Assembly (NCBI RefSeq): GCF_003325375.1
Contig: NZ_CP030862.1
Span: 2,359,501 to 2,423,500 of the forward strand
Direction: 5' to 3'
Length of the DNA: 64,000 nucleotides
From: Streptomyces globosus
Lineage (GTDB): Bacteria > Actinomycetota > Actinomycetes > Streptomycetales > Streptomycetaceae
Shown in pieces: positions 25,163-33,371 of this stretch. A model generated the notes under the pieces. The model was given only the letters and a program-made list of their open reading frames with translations, was not told the origin of the DNA and ran no database searches. Both the position numbers and the translations under genes were made by a program. Positions within the stretch are counted from its first letter, which is position 1. Each line of letters opens with the position of its first letter.

Positions 25163-26959
25163 ATGGCGTCACCGGCAATCTCGCAGACGGTCCGGCCACT
25201 CGACACACTGCGCCTCGGCATCCTGGGACCCCCGCAGATCACGAGCGTCGTCGCACAGCACCTGCGGCTGCTCGGAGCACAGGACGACGTCGCCGGGCAG
25301 CAGGACGCGCCTGGCGCCATCACGCTCACCGGCGGTGGCTACGAGAGCGCGCAGGCGACCGTCACCTGGGGCGGCTCCGGCAGCGGCCTCGTCGACGAGG
25401 CCACGGTCCAGGCAGCCACCGGCGTCATGGCCGTCCACGGGCGCCGCGACGGCCACCCGCGCGGGCTGGCCGCTGACTACACGGCGACGGCCACCGGCGT
25501 CCTGGCCGTTCAGGGGCTGCTCGCCGGCCTGATCGGCCAGTCCCGCGGCACGGCCGCCGCCCACGTCAGCACCGGCGCGGACCGTGCCGGGCTGCTCGCG
25601 GTGTCCCAGTACCTGGCCGCCGCCGGGGCGGACGAGGGCGAGGCCGCGCAACTCGGACCCGGCGGACCGCCCTTCACCTCCGCCGAGGGAGTGCTCTTCG
25701 AGCTGGAGACGCTCGACCCGGGTGCCTGGGCTGCGTTCTGGCGGGCCCTGGACGCGCCCGCCGACGCGATGCGGGCGGGCTGGCGGCCCTTCCAGTTCCG
25801 GTACGCCACCGCCTGCGCCCCCCTCCCGCAGGCTCTCCACACCGTCACCCGAGCGCACCCCCTGGCCCGGATCCGGCAGGCCGCAGCCCTCTCGGGAGCC
25901 GAGGTGTGCGTCCTGCACACCCTCGCCGACCGGCTCGCGGAAGCCGACGGAGCGGCCCCGTGGTCCCTCCGGCCGTACGGGGCCGACGGACCCCTCCCCT
26001 CCTCGCGGGCCGCCTCGGGCAACCCGGTGCCCCCCACCGTGGGGCTTCCTCTGGCCGGCCTGACGGTGCTGGAGGCGGGCCGGCGTATCCAAGCCCCTCT
26101 TGCCGCGCACCTCCTGGGGCTGCTGGGGGCCGAGGTCGTCAGGATCGAGCCGCCGGGCGGGGACCCGCTGCGCGGCATGCCCCCGGCCTGCGCGGGCATC
26201 TCGGCGCGCTGGCTCGCCCTCAACCGGGGCAAGAAGGCCGTGGAGATCGACATCAAGGCGGAGGCCGACCGGCGCCGACTGCGGGAGATGGCGGCCGAGG
26301 CGGACGTCTTCCTGCACAACTGGGCCCCGGGCAAGGCCGCCGGTCTCGGGCTCGACTCCGACGACCTGGCACGGGTCAACCCCGCGCTCGTGTACGCGTA
26401 CACCGGAGGCTGGGCCGACCGGATCGCCGACGCCCCCATGGGCACCGACTTCATGGTCCAGGCGCGTACGGGGGTCGGCGAGGCCGTACGACCCGAGGGC
26501 GAGGCCCCGGTGCCGTCCCTGATGACCCTGCTCGACGTACTGGGGGGCTTGCACGGCGCCGAAGCAGTCCTCGCCGGGCTGCTGCTGAGGGAGCGCACCG
26601 GTCGCGGGGTCCGCGTGGACTCCTCCCTGCTCGGCGCGGCCGACACCCTCACCGCTCCCGCCCTGGCACGTGCGGCCCGAGGTGGGAATCCCCGCCGCCC
26701 GGCCGGATTCCGCCACCCGCTGCCCACGGCGGACGGCTGGATCGCTCCCACGGACGACAGCGCCCTCGCCGCAGCCGCGTACGACCTCCGCGAGCTGAGC
26801 ACCCCCGACGCCCTTGCCCGGCTGGGCTCGCACGGCCTGACCGCCACCGCGGTCACGACCGACCTGTCCGACCTGCACCACGACCCGCGCTTCGCCGGCT
26901 CGATCAGCCGCGACGCGCACGGTGCCCCCGCCGTTTCCGACCCCTGGAGCTTCGCATGA
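25163..26959 (+). CDS. CoA-transferase family III (CaiB/BaiF-like), extended
   Basis: A 598-residue protein, longer than the usual 380-400. The C-terminal part (about residues 290-598) is a recognisable class III CoA-transferase: LPLAGLTVLEAGRRIQAPLAAHLLGLLGAEVVRIEPPGGDPLRG, then WLALNRGKKAVEIDIK and the catalytic aspartate region MGTDFMVQARTG. The N-terminal 290 residues look like a diverged second copy (GVMAVHGRRDGHPRGL, YTATATGVLAVQGLLAGLIG) without clear active-site features. GAGAGGAGAGGC precedes ATG 25163. TGA overlaps the ATG of the ligase. It probably moves CoA onto the acid handled by the neighbouring enzymes. Confidence 0.85.
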   Translation: MASPAISQTVRPLDTLRLGILGPPQITSVVAQHLRLLGAQDDVAGQQDAPGAITLTGGGYESAQATVTWGGSGSGLVDEATVQAATGVMAVHGRRDGHPRGLAADYTATATGVLAVQGLLAGLIGQSRGTAAAHVSTGADRAGLLAVSQYLAAAGADEGEAAQLGPGGPPFTSAEGVLFELETLDPGAWAAFWRALDAPADAMRAGWRPFQFRYATACAPLPQALHTVTRAHPLARIRQAAALSGAEVCVLHTLADRLAEADGAAPWSLRPYGADGPLPSSRAASGNPVPPTVGLPLAGLTVLEAGRRIQAPLAAHLLGLLGAEVVRIEPPGGDPLRGMPPACAGISARWLALNRGKKAVEIDIKAEADRRRLREMAAEADVFLHNWAPGKAAGLGLDSDDLARVNPALVYAYTGGWADRIADAPMGTDFMVQARTGVGEAVRPEGEAPVPSLMTLLDVLGGLHGAEAVLAGLLLRERTGRGVRVDSSLLGAADTLTAPALARAARGGNPRRPAGFRHPLPTADGWIAPTDDSALAAAAYDLRELSTPDALARLGSHGLTATAVTTDLSDLHHDPRFAGSISRDAHGAPAVSDPWSFA

Positions 26960-28650
26960 CCGCCGACAGGCCCGTACTGCACGACCTGCTGCCCGCCGGC
27001 CTCCGCCGCTCGTGGGTGGTCGACGGCACCTGCCCGGACCTCGACCTCTACAGCCTCTTCCGGGCCCGCCAGATCGCGAACCTGCACCACACGGCCGTCC
27101 TCGACGCCAAGGGCAAACTCTGCTACACCGCCCTGGACCGCAAGGTCCGATGCCTGGCCGTCGGCCTCAGAGCCCTGGGCATACGCCCGGGTGACGTGGT
27201 CGGCGTCCAACTGCCCGACAACCGCAACGCCGTGATCGCCGACCTGGCCCTGGCCGCCCTCGGCGCCGTCGCGCTCCCCTTCCCCGTCGGCCGCGGCGTC
27301 CTGGAAGCCGAGTGCCTGCTGCGCCGGGCGGAAGCCGTCGCCGTCATCGCCTCCGTCCAGCACCGGGACGTCCGGCACGCCGCCGACCTGCACGCGCTGT
27401 CGCGGTCCATGCCCGCCCTGCGCCATGTCGTCGCCGTGGGCCCCGGGAGCGCACCGGAGGGAGCCGTGGCCTGGTCCGAGCTCATGCGCTCCGACCCGCA
27501 GGAGTTCCTACCCGCCCGTCCCGACCCGGACAGCGCCGCCCGCATCCTGGTGTCCTCCGGTTCCGAGGCCGAGCCGAAGATGATCGCCTACTCCCACAAC
27601 GCGCTCGCCGGCGGCCGCGGCAACTTCCTCGCCTCCCTCATCCCGGACGGCACCCCGCCCCGCTGCCTGTTCCTGGTCCCGCTGGCCTCCGCCTTCGGCT
27701 CGAACGGCACCGCCGTCACCCTGGCCCGGCACGGCGGCACCCTGGTCCTGCTCGACCACTTCACCCCCGACGCCGCCCTCGCAGCCGTACGGGAGCACGA
27801 GCCCACCCACGTCCTGGGCGTGCCGACCATGGTCCGGATGATGCTCGAACGCCTGGACGCGACGGGCGAACGGCTGCCGGCGCCCACCGCCCTCGTCCTC
27901 GGCGGCGCACCGCTGGACGAGACCACGGCGGAGGCAGCGGCGAAGGCGTTCGGCTGCCCGGTCGTGAACCTCTACGGATCCGCCGACGGCGTCAACTGCC
28001 ACACCGGCCTCGGCCACACGGTCCCGCCGACCGACGGTACGGGCATCGTTGCGGGCCACCCCGACCCGCGCGTCGCGGAGATCCGCATCGCCGACCCCGA
28101 CACCCACGCGGCGCTGCCCGACGGAGCCGTGGGGGAGATCATCTCGCGCGGTCCGATGACCCCGCTGTGCTACGTCGCCGCCCCCGAGTTGGACGCCCGC
28201 TACCGGACGCCGGACGGCTGGGTCCGCACCGGCGACCTCGGCTACCTGGACACCGACGGCGTCCTGCACGTGGTCGGCCGCCTCAAGGACATCGTCATCC
28301 GCGGCGGCGCCAACATCAGCCCCGCCGAGGTCGAACGCGTACTCAGCTCCCACCCCCAGGTGCGCGACGTCGTCTGCGTCGGCGTGTCCGACCCGCTCAT
28401 GGGCGAACGCCTGGCGGCCTGCGTGGTTCCCCGCACCGGGCAGACCCCGACCCTCGACGGACTCAGCGCCCACCTGACCGGGCACGGCCTGGAGCGCCGG
28501 AAGCACCCCGAGCGCCTCCTCGTCGTCGGCGCCCTTCCCCTGACCCCGGCCGGCAAGCCCGACCGGGCAGCCCTGCGCGAACGGCTGACCGCGGGCCTGC
28601 CCTCCACCCCGGCGGCCGACTCCGGACCTCCGCTCGCGCAGGCCGGCTGA
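26956..28650 (+). CDS. Acyl-CoA/AMP ligase (CaiC-like)
   Basis: A 564-residue ANL-superfamily adenylating enzyme. The P-loop region is degenerate (LVSSGSEAEPKMIAYSHN near 195 instead of TSGTTGxPK). Later motifs are intact: NLYGSADG near 338, TGDLGYLDTDG near 425 and GRLKDIVIRGGANISPAEVE near 438, with the terminal lysine in TPAGKPDR. It activates a carboxylic acid as acyl-AMP and, most likely, acyl-CoA. ATG 26956 overlaps the CoA-transferase stop. The degenerate P-loop may mean altered substrate or slow turnover. Confidence 0.87.
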   Translation: MTADRPVLHDLLPAGLRRSWVVDGTCPDLDLYSLFRARQIANLHHTAVLDAKGKLCYTALDRKVRCLAVGLRALGIRPGDVVGVQLPDNRNAVIADLALAALGAVALPFPVGRGVLEAECLLRRAEAVAVIASVQHRDVRHAADLHALSRSMPALRHVVAVGPGSAPEGAVAWSELMRSDPQEFLPARPDPDSAARILVSSGSEAEPKMIAYSHNALAGGRGNFLASLIPDGTPPRCLFLVPLASAFGSNGTAVTLARHGGTLVLLDHFTPDAALAAVREHEPTHVLGVPTMVRMMLERLDATGERLPAPTALVLGGAPLDETTAEAAAKAFGCPVVNLYGSADGVNCHTGLGHTVPPTDGTGIVAGHPDPRVAEIRIADPDTHAALPDGAVGEIISRGPMTPLCYVAAPELDARYRTPDGWVRTGDLGYLDTDGVLHVVGRLKDIVIRGGANISPAEVERVLSSHPQVRDVVCVGVSDPLMGERLAACVVPRTGQTPTLDGLSAHLTGHGLERRKHPERLLVVGALPLTPAGKPDRAALRERLTAGLPSTPAADSGPPLAQAG

Positions 28651-28757
28651 GGGCAAGGCCCCGTCGCCCCGACCATCCAACCCCGTTGGCGGCCCGCTGC
28701 GCGTCCGTTGGCCTCCGGCGAGCCGAATCGCAGCGAACAACAACGGTGCAGACGGGT

Positions 28758-28795
28758 GCATCCCGGGGCGGTTCGTGCAGTCCGTCCCGGGATGC
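28758..28795. terminator. Bidirectional terminator
   Basis: GCATCCCGGG (28758-28767) pairs perfectly with CCCGGGATGC (28786-28795) between the convergent ligase and metal-binding-protein genes. The rest of the 174-bp gap shows no gene. Confidence 0.65.
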
Positions 28796-28824
28796 GGTCG
28801 TCGGATGCCGATCGGCGCAGGTGA

Positions 28825-29658
28825 TCAGGAGGCGCTCATGGCCCTCTTCAGCTCGGCCGCCGCGTTGCGGTAGACCGGCAGCAGGTCGAGGTCCTCACCC
28901 GGGTAGTTGACGATCTTGACCTGCCTGGCGCCCGAGTCGGGCAGCACCGTCCCGGTCGACATGTGGGCGTTGTCGAGGACCAGCGCCGGCTTCTTCGCGG
29001 AGAGCCCGGCGAGCTGCGCCGGGGTGACGGCCTCGGGCCCGTACGTGCCCACCGTGGTGGCGCCGGCGAGCCTGGCCGCCCAGGTGGTGAACACCTGGGT
29101 GACGACGTTCGGGCTCTTGCCGCCGGGCCAGGCGGCCTGGAGGTCCTCGGCCAGCTTCCCGTACTCGGCATCGAAGCCGGTCTTCCACGTGGTCGCGGCG
29201 TCCGCCGTGCCGAAGAGCCCGCTCAGCTTGTCGACCTCGGCCTTGACCTTGTCGGGGTCGTTGTCGAGGTTCACCTCGACCAGCTTCGCCTCGGAGCCGG
29301 CGGCCTCCTTGATCTTCGCGGCGTAGGGCTCGAACGGCGCGTACAGCACGAAGTCGGCCTTGGCCACGGCCGCGAGGTCCGAGGGCTTGGGGTCGTAGTC
29401 GGGGGCGTGGTGGACGGACTGCGGCACGATGACCTTGACGTCCTCGGCGCCCGCGGCCCTGGCGAAGGCCCCTTCCCACGTCGTGGTGACGACCACCACG
29501 GGCTTCCTCCCGGCCTTGGGGGCACCCGACGCGGCGGGGGACGACGTGGTGCCGTTCTCGGCGCCACCGGTGCTGTTGCCGCCGCAGCCGGTGACGAGGG
29601 CCAGCGCGGCCGCGCTCAGTGCGAGGAGGGAAGGGATGCGGACGCGGGTGCGCGCCAT
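28825..29658 (-). CDS. Metal ABC transporter substrate-binding lipoprotein
   Basis: A 277-residue exported lipoprotein: basic N-terminus, hydrophobic stretch, lipobox LVTGC near residue 25. The body resembles ZnuA/PsaA cluster A-I proteins: VVTTTWEGAFARAAGAEDVKV, then SVHHAPDYDPKPSDLAAVAKAD, which supplies the first histidine ligand. The usual later ligands (the histidines of DPHxW and of the FHDAxxYF block) are not visible, and the protein is short for the family. ATG at complement 29656-29658 lies 43 bp inside the permease gene. It is the last gene of the importer operon. Confidence 0.82.
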   Translation of the reverse strand: MARTRVRIPSLLALSAAALALVTGCGGNSTGGAENGTTSSPAASGAPKAGRKPVVVVTTTWEGAFARAAGAEDVKVIVPQSVHHAPDYDPKPSDLAAVAKADFVLYAPFEPYAAKIKEAAGSEAKLVEVNLDNDPDKVKAEVDKLSGLFGTADAATTWKTGFDAEYGKLAEDLQAAWPGGKSPNVVTQVFTTWAARLAGATTVGTYGPEAVTPAQLAGLSAKKPALVLDNAHMSTGTVLPDSGARQVKIVNYPGEDLDLLPVYRNAAAELKRAMSAS

Positions 29659-30485
29659 GGGCTGGTTCTCCGTTCGGATATGAGATGCACGGCGAGGACG
29701 AGTGCTCCCGCCGTCAGGACGAGGACCGGGCCGGGCGGCCAGTCGAGCCACAGGGCCAGGAGGAACCCCGTCAGGTTCACGGTCACGCCGATGCCGATCG
29801 CCCACAGGGTGATCGACTTCAGCGAGCTGCCCAGCCGTCGGGCGGCAAGGGCGGGCAGCAGGGTCAGGGCGTCGACGAGCAGGGCCCCGGTGAGCTTGAT
29901 GGCTCCGGCGACCGCGACCGCGACCAGCACCAGCAGTACCGCGGTCAGGGCCCTGACGGCGACGCCGGAGCACTGGGCGAGCTCCCGGTCGTACAGCAGC
30001 AGGCCGATGTCGCGCCGCTTCCACCAGAACAGGCCCGGTACGAGCACGGCGAGCACGCCCAGGACGAAGAGGTCGGGGGTGCCGACAGACAGGATCGACC
30101 CCCACAGCAGGGCGAACGCCCCGGAGGCGTTGACCCCCGACACGGCGAGCAGCAGCAGCGCCGCCGCGATGGCCAGGCTCATCAGCAGACCCATCGCCCC
30201 GGAAAGGCCGTCCGGGGTGCGGGCGAGCGGGGCCACGCCCGCACCGGCCAGGGCGCAGGCGACGAGCGCGCACAGCATCGGGTCGAGCCCGGTGAGCAGG
30301 CCGACGGCGATGCCCAGCAGGGCGACGTGCATCATCGCGAACCGCACCGGCATGATGTCGAGCCCCACGATGACGACCCCGACGACGGGCAGGCCGATCG
30401 CGGCGAGCAGCAGGGCCGCCCCGGCGCGCTGCACGGGTGCCAGCTGGAGCAGCGCGCCGAGGTCGGCGGTGGCGAGGGTGGTCAC
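29616..30485 (-). CDS. Metal ABC transporter permease (ZnuB-like)
   Basis: A 289-residue ABC-3 family permease with about eight membrane segments. VGLDIMPVRFAMMHVALLG near residue 55 and LVDALTLLPALAARRLG near 215 match family blocks. GTG at complement 30483-30485 has GGGAGGT just upstream and overlaps the ATPase stop by 4 nt. Its 3' end overlaps the binding-protein gene by 43 bp. Zinc or manganese is the likely substrate. Confidence 0.87.
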   Translation of the reverse strand: MTTLATADLGALLQLAPVQRAGAALLLAAIGLPVVGVVIVGLDIMPVRFAMMHVALLGIAVGLLTGLDPMLCALVACALAGAGVAPLARTPDGLSGAMGLLMSLAIAAALLLLAVSGVNASGAFALLWGSILSVGTPDLFVLGVLAVLVPGLFWWKRRDIGLLLYDRELAQCSGVAVRALTAVLLVLVAVAVAGAIKLTGALLVDALTLLPALAARRLGSSLKSITLWAIGIGVTVNLTGFLLALWLDWPPGPVLVLTAGALVLAVHLISERRTSPWRAPASASLPSSH

Positions 30486-31117
30486 CGGACCTCCCGCAGC
30501 CGGCCCGCAGCCATCTCCAGGACCCGGTCGCAGCGGTCCGCCAGGGCCCGGTCGTGGGTCACGACGACGAGTGTCACCGGCAGCGAGGCCAGGACGTCGG
30601 CGGCCTCCGCCTGCCCGTCGAAGTCGAGCGCGGCGGTCGGCTCGTCGGCCAGCAGCACCTCGGCCCCGGCGGCCACGCAGCCGATCGCCCTGGCCAGGTA
30701 CATGCGCTGCAACTGGCCTCCGGACAGTGTGTGCAGCGGCCGCCCGGCCAGCTGCCCCACGCCGAGCCGGTCCGCCGCACCGGCGGCGGCGGACGGCGCG
30801 GTACTGCTGGCCAGCAACTCCTCGCCGAGCAGCGGGAACCGTCCTGCGGCGGGCTTCTGGGGGATCCAGGCGCAGGCCCGGCGCCGCCAGGCCCATTCCG
30901 CCGGCGTGCGCGCGCTCCGGCCGCCCACCCGGATCGAGCCCGTCACCTGGCGGTGCAGGCCGAGGACAGCGCGCAGCAGGGTGGTCTTGCCCGAGCCGTT
31001 GGTCCCGGTCAGCGCGACCCGCTCGCCCGCGGCGATCTCCAGGTCCACGTCGGCGACGGCCTCCACCCGGCCGTGCCGGCAGGCGACCCCCCGCATCCGT
31101 ACATCCAGCCCGCCCAT
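30482..31117 (-). CDS. Metal ABC transporter ATP-binding protein (ZnuC-like)
   Basis: A 211-residue ATPase. Walker A is GTNGSGKTT (near 38), the Q-loop is WIPQKPAAG, the signature is LSGGQLQRMYLARA (near 120) and Walker B is VLLADEPTAALD (near 145), all intact. ATG at complement 31115-31117 was chosen; GTG one codon earlier is possible. It is the first gene of the importer operon and diverges from dhbA over about 260 bp. No palindromic Zur-type box was seen before it. Confidence 0.88.
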   Translation of the reverse strand: MGGLDVRMRGVACRHGRVEAVADVDLEIAAGERVALTGTNGSGKTTLLRAVLGLHRQVTGSIRVGGRSARTPAEWAWRRRACAWIPQKPAAGRFPLLGEELLASSTAPSAAAGAADRLGVGQLAGRPLHTLSGGQLQRMYLARAIGCVAAGAEVLLADEPTAALDFDGQAEAADVLASLPVTLVVVTHDRALADRCDRVLEMAAGRLREVR

Positions 31118-31320
31118 CACACACCCTTCGGTCGTTCGCCCCACGCAGCAGTAGTCGGACGGTGCGTGCGACGAGTTCCCGGGGCCGGATCTTTCTGCGC
31201 CCTGCTGCACATGACACGACGTCACACGGCCGAAACGCCTCAACCTCCCTGCCGGTGCCGCTTTCTGACGCTGCACCGCAGGTCGCACTGCCGTGAACTT
31301 GCCCGTGGCGTATACAAGAG

Positions 31321-31354
31321 TTAGGTTTGCCTTGCCTTAGTTAGGCGGGCCTTA
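31321..31354 (+). promoter_or_regulatory. Two overlapping iron-box-like operators before dhbA
   Basis: TTAGGTTTGCCTTGCCTTA (31321-31339) matches the DmdR/IdeR consensus TTAGGTTAGGCTAACCTAA at most positions. TTAGTTAGGCGGGCCTTA (31337-31354) is a second, weaker match. A possible -10, TATACA, is at 31311-31316. A repressor bound here would block transcription of the siderophore operon in iron-replete cells. Confidence 0.7.
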
Positions 31355-31376
31355 CTTTTTGTGTGTGGGGGTTTGC

Positions 31377-32159
31377 ATGCCTGTTCGGGCCGGGGGAAAC
31401 CCACCGCCGGTGGCGCTGGTCACCGGGGCGGCCAGGGGGATCGGCGCCGCCGTGGTCGACGGCCTGGTCCGCGAGGGCGTCGCCGTCGCCGCCGTGGACG
31501 TCGACGAGGGCGGCCTGGCGGAACTCGCGGAACGCTCGGCCGGGCTGGTCGTCCCCTTCGCCGCCGACGTCTCCGACCGTGCCGCCGTCGCCGACGTGGT
31601 GGCCGCGGTCGAGAAGGGCATCGGGCCGATCGAAACCGGTGTGTCCGTGGCGGGCATCCTGCGTCCCGGCCTGCTGTGCGACACCACCGACGAGGACTGG
31701 GACGAGACCTTCGCCGTCAACACCACGGGCGTGTTCCTCGTCCTGCGGGAACTGGCCCGCCGGATGGTGCCCCGCGGCCGCGGGGCCCTGGTCACGGTGG
31801 CGTCCAACGCCGCGGGTGTACCGCGCGCCGGGATGGGCGCGTACGCCGCGTCCAAGGCCGCCAGTGCCATGCTCACCCGCTGCCTCGGACTCGAGGTCGC
31901 CCGCCACGGCATCCGGTGCAACGTGGTCTCGCCCGGCTCCACCGACACCCGGATGCAACGCCAGCTGTGGACGGGTGAGGACGACCTCGAACGGGTCATC
32001 GCGGGCACCCCCGAGGAGTTCCGGACGGGCATACCGCTCGGCCGCATCGCCGACCCGGCCGACATCGCCGAAGCCGTGCTGTTCCTCGTCTCCGACAGAG
32101 CCCGGCACATCACCATGCAGAACCTGTTCGTCGACGGCGGCGCAACCCTGCGCGCCTGA
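31377..32159 (+). CDS. dhbA: 2,3-dihydro-2,3-dihydroxybenzoate dehydrogenase
   Basis: A 260-residue short-chain dehydrogenase. The cofactor motif is VTGAARGIG near residue 14, the structural motif is VSVAGIL near 90, and the active-site YAASKAA is near 158. It oxidises 2,3-dihydro-2,3-dihydroxybenzoate to 2,3-dihydroxybenzoate (DHB) with NAD. ATG 31377 has GTGGGGG upstream. It is the first gene of the siderophore operon behind the iron boxes. The function is set by the isochorismate synthase, isochorismatase and DHB ligase that follow. Confidence 0.88.
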   Translation: MPVRAGGNPPPVALVTGAARGIGAAVVDGLVREGVAVAAVDVDEGGLAELAERSAGLVVPFAADVSDRAAVADVVAAVEKGIGPIETGVSVAGILRPGLLCDTTDEDWDETFAVNTTGVFLVLRELARRMVPRGRGALVTVASNAAGVPRAGMGAYAASKAASAMLTRCLGLEVARHGIRCNVVSPGSTDTRMQRQLWTGEDDLERVIAGTPEEFRTGIPLGRIADPADIAEAVLFLVSDRARHITMQNLFVDGGATLRA

Positions 32160-32174
32160 GAAAGGAATGCCGAC

Positions 32175-33371
32175 GTGTCCATACCCGCACTCGTGCGCCC
32201 CAGACCCGTGCACCGGGCCTCCGACCTGCTGGCCGCCTACCTGCCCGGCTCGTTCTACTTCTCCTCCCCCCGCGGGACCCTGCTCGCCGACGGCGTCCAC
32301 TCCAGGGTCCGTGCCGCCGGCGCGTCGCACGCCCGGGCCGCCGCCGAGGCGCTCGACGCGGCCGCCGCGGCCGGGGTGCCCGACCCCGTCGTCGCCGGCG
32401 CCGTCGGGTTCCGCCCCGAAGCGGAGAGCGGCCTCGTGGTGCCCTCCGTGGTGCGGCGTGCCGGCGCACCCGCGGTCGTACGGGCCCCCGAAGCGGAGTC
32501 CGGCACCTCGTGGACGCTCACGCCGCGCCCCGAGCCCGCGCACTACGCCGACAGCGTCCGCCGCGCGCTGGAGCTGATCGGCCGCGGCGAGCTGAGCAAG
32601 GTCGTGCTGGCCCGCTCCCTCGAACTGGCCGCGGAATCCCCGGTGTGGGTGCCGGCCCTGCTGGCCCGGCTGGTGCGGGCGGACCCGGCCGCGTACGCCT
32701 TCGCCGCCGACGTCACCGCGCCCGGCGACCCCGCCCCGCGGACCCTGGTCGGGGCCAGCCCCGAACTGCTGGTGTCCCGGCGGGGAGCGACCGTCCTGGC
32801 CAACCCGCTGGCGGGCTCGGCCCGCCGGTCGGGCGACGAGGCACAGGACCGCGAGACGGTCGCACGGCTGCGCGACTCCGCCAAGGACCTCGGCGAGCAC
32901 GCCCACACCGCCGGGCAGGTGGCCGAGGTACTCGGCCGGTTCTGCACCGACCTGGAGGTGCCGGCGCAGCCGGAGGTCATCGGCACTCCGACGATGTGGC
33001 ACCTGTCCACCCGGATCACCGGCCGCCTCGCGGACCCGGCCGCCCCCGCCTGCTCCGCGCTGGGGCTGGCCGAGGCGCTGCACCCGACCCCCGCGGTGGG
33101 CGGTGTGCCCGGCCCCGCGGCCGTGGGCGCCATCGCGGACCTCGAACCGGAGGACCGCGGCTACTTCGCCGGGATGGTCGGCTGGACCGGTCTCGACGGC
33201 GACGGCGAGTGGGCGGTGACGATCCGCAGCGCAGAGGTGTGCGAGCGGACGGTACGGCTGTCCGCCGGGGCCGGGATCGTCGCCGGCTCCGAGCCCGCCG
33301 CCGAACTGGCCGAGACCGGAGCGAAGTTCCGCACGCTGCTGCGCGCCCTCGGACTGGAGGGCGCCGTATGA
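32175..33371 (+). CDS. dhbC: Isochorismate synthase
   Basis: A 398-residue chorismate-binding enzyme that isomerises chorismate to isochorismate, the entry step to [15 protein letters not shown] (near 140) carries the catalytic lysine, [12 protein letters not shown] (near 190) and NPLAGSARR (near 210) are active-site blocks, and the C-terminal [22 protein letters not shown] is conserved. GTG 32175 follows AAAGGA. The end overlaps dhbE (ATGA). Salicylate synthase is unlikely because a separate isochorismatase is present. Confidence 0.92.
   Translation: MSIPALVRPRPVHRASDLLAAYLPGSFYFSSPRGTLLADGVHSRVRAAGASHARAAAEALDAAAAAGVPDPVVAGAVGFRPEAESGLVVPSVVRRAGAPAVVRAPEAESGTSWTLTPRPEPAHYADSVRRALELIGRGELSKVVLARSLELAAESPVWVPALLARLVRADPAAYAFAADVTAPGDPAPRTLVGASPELLVSRRGATVLANPLAGSARRSGDEAQDRETVARLRDSAKDLGEHAHTAGQVAEVLGRFCTDLEVPAQPEVIGTPTMWHLSTRITGRLADPAAPACSALGLAEALHPTPAVGGVPGPAAVGAIADLEPEDRGYFAGMVGWTGLDGDGEWAVTIRSAEVCERTVRLSAGAGIVAGSEPAAELAETGAKFRTLLRALGLEGAV

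Noticed and set aside
31118-31310. Zur box for the metal importer
   Set aside because: No TGAAAATGATTTTCA-like palindrome is visible; only the iron-box-like sites nearer dhbA are supported.
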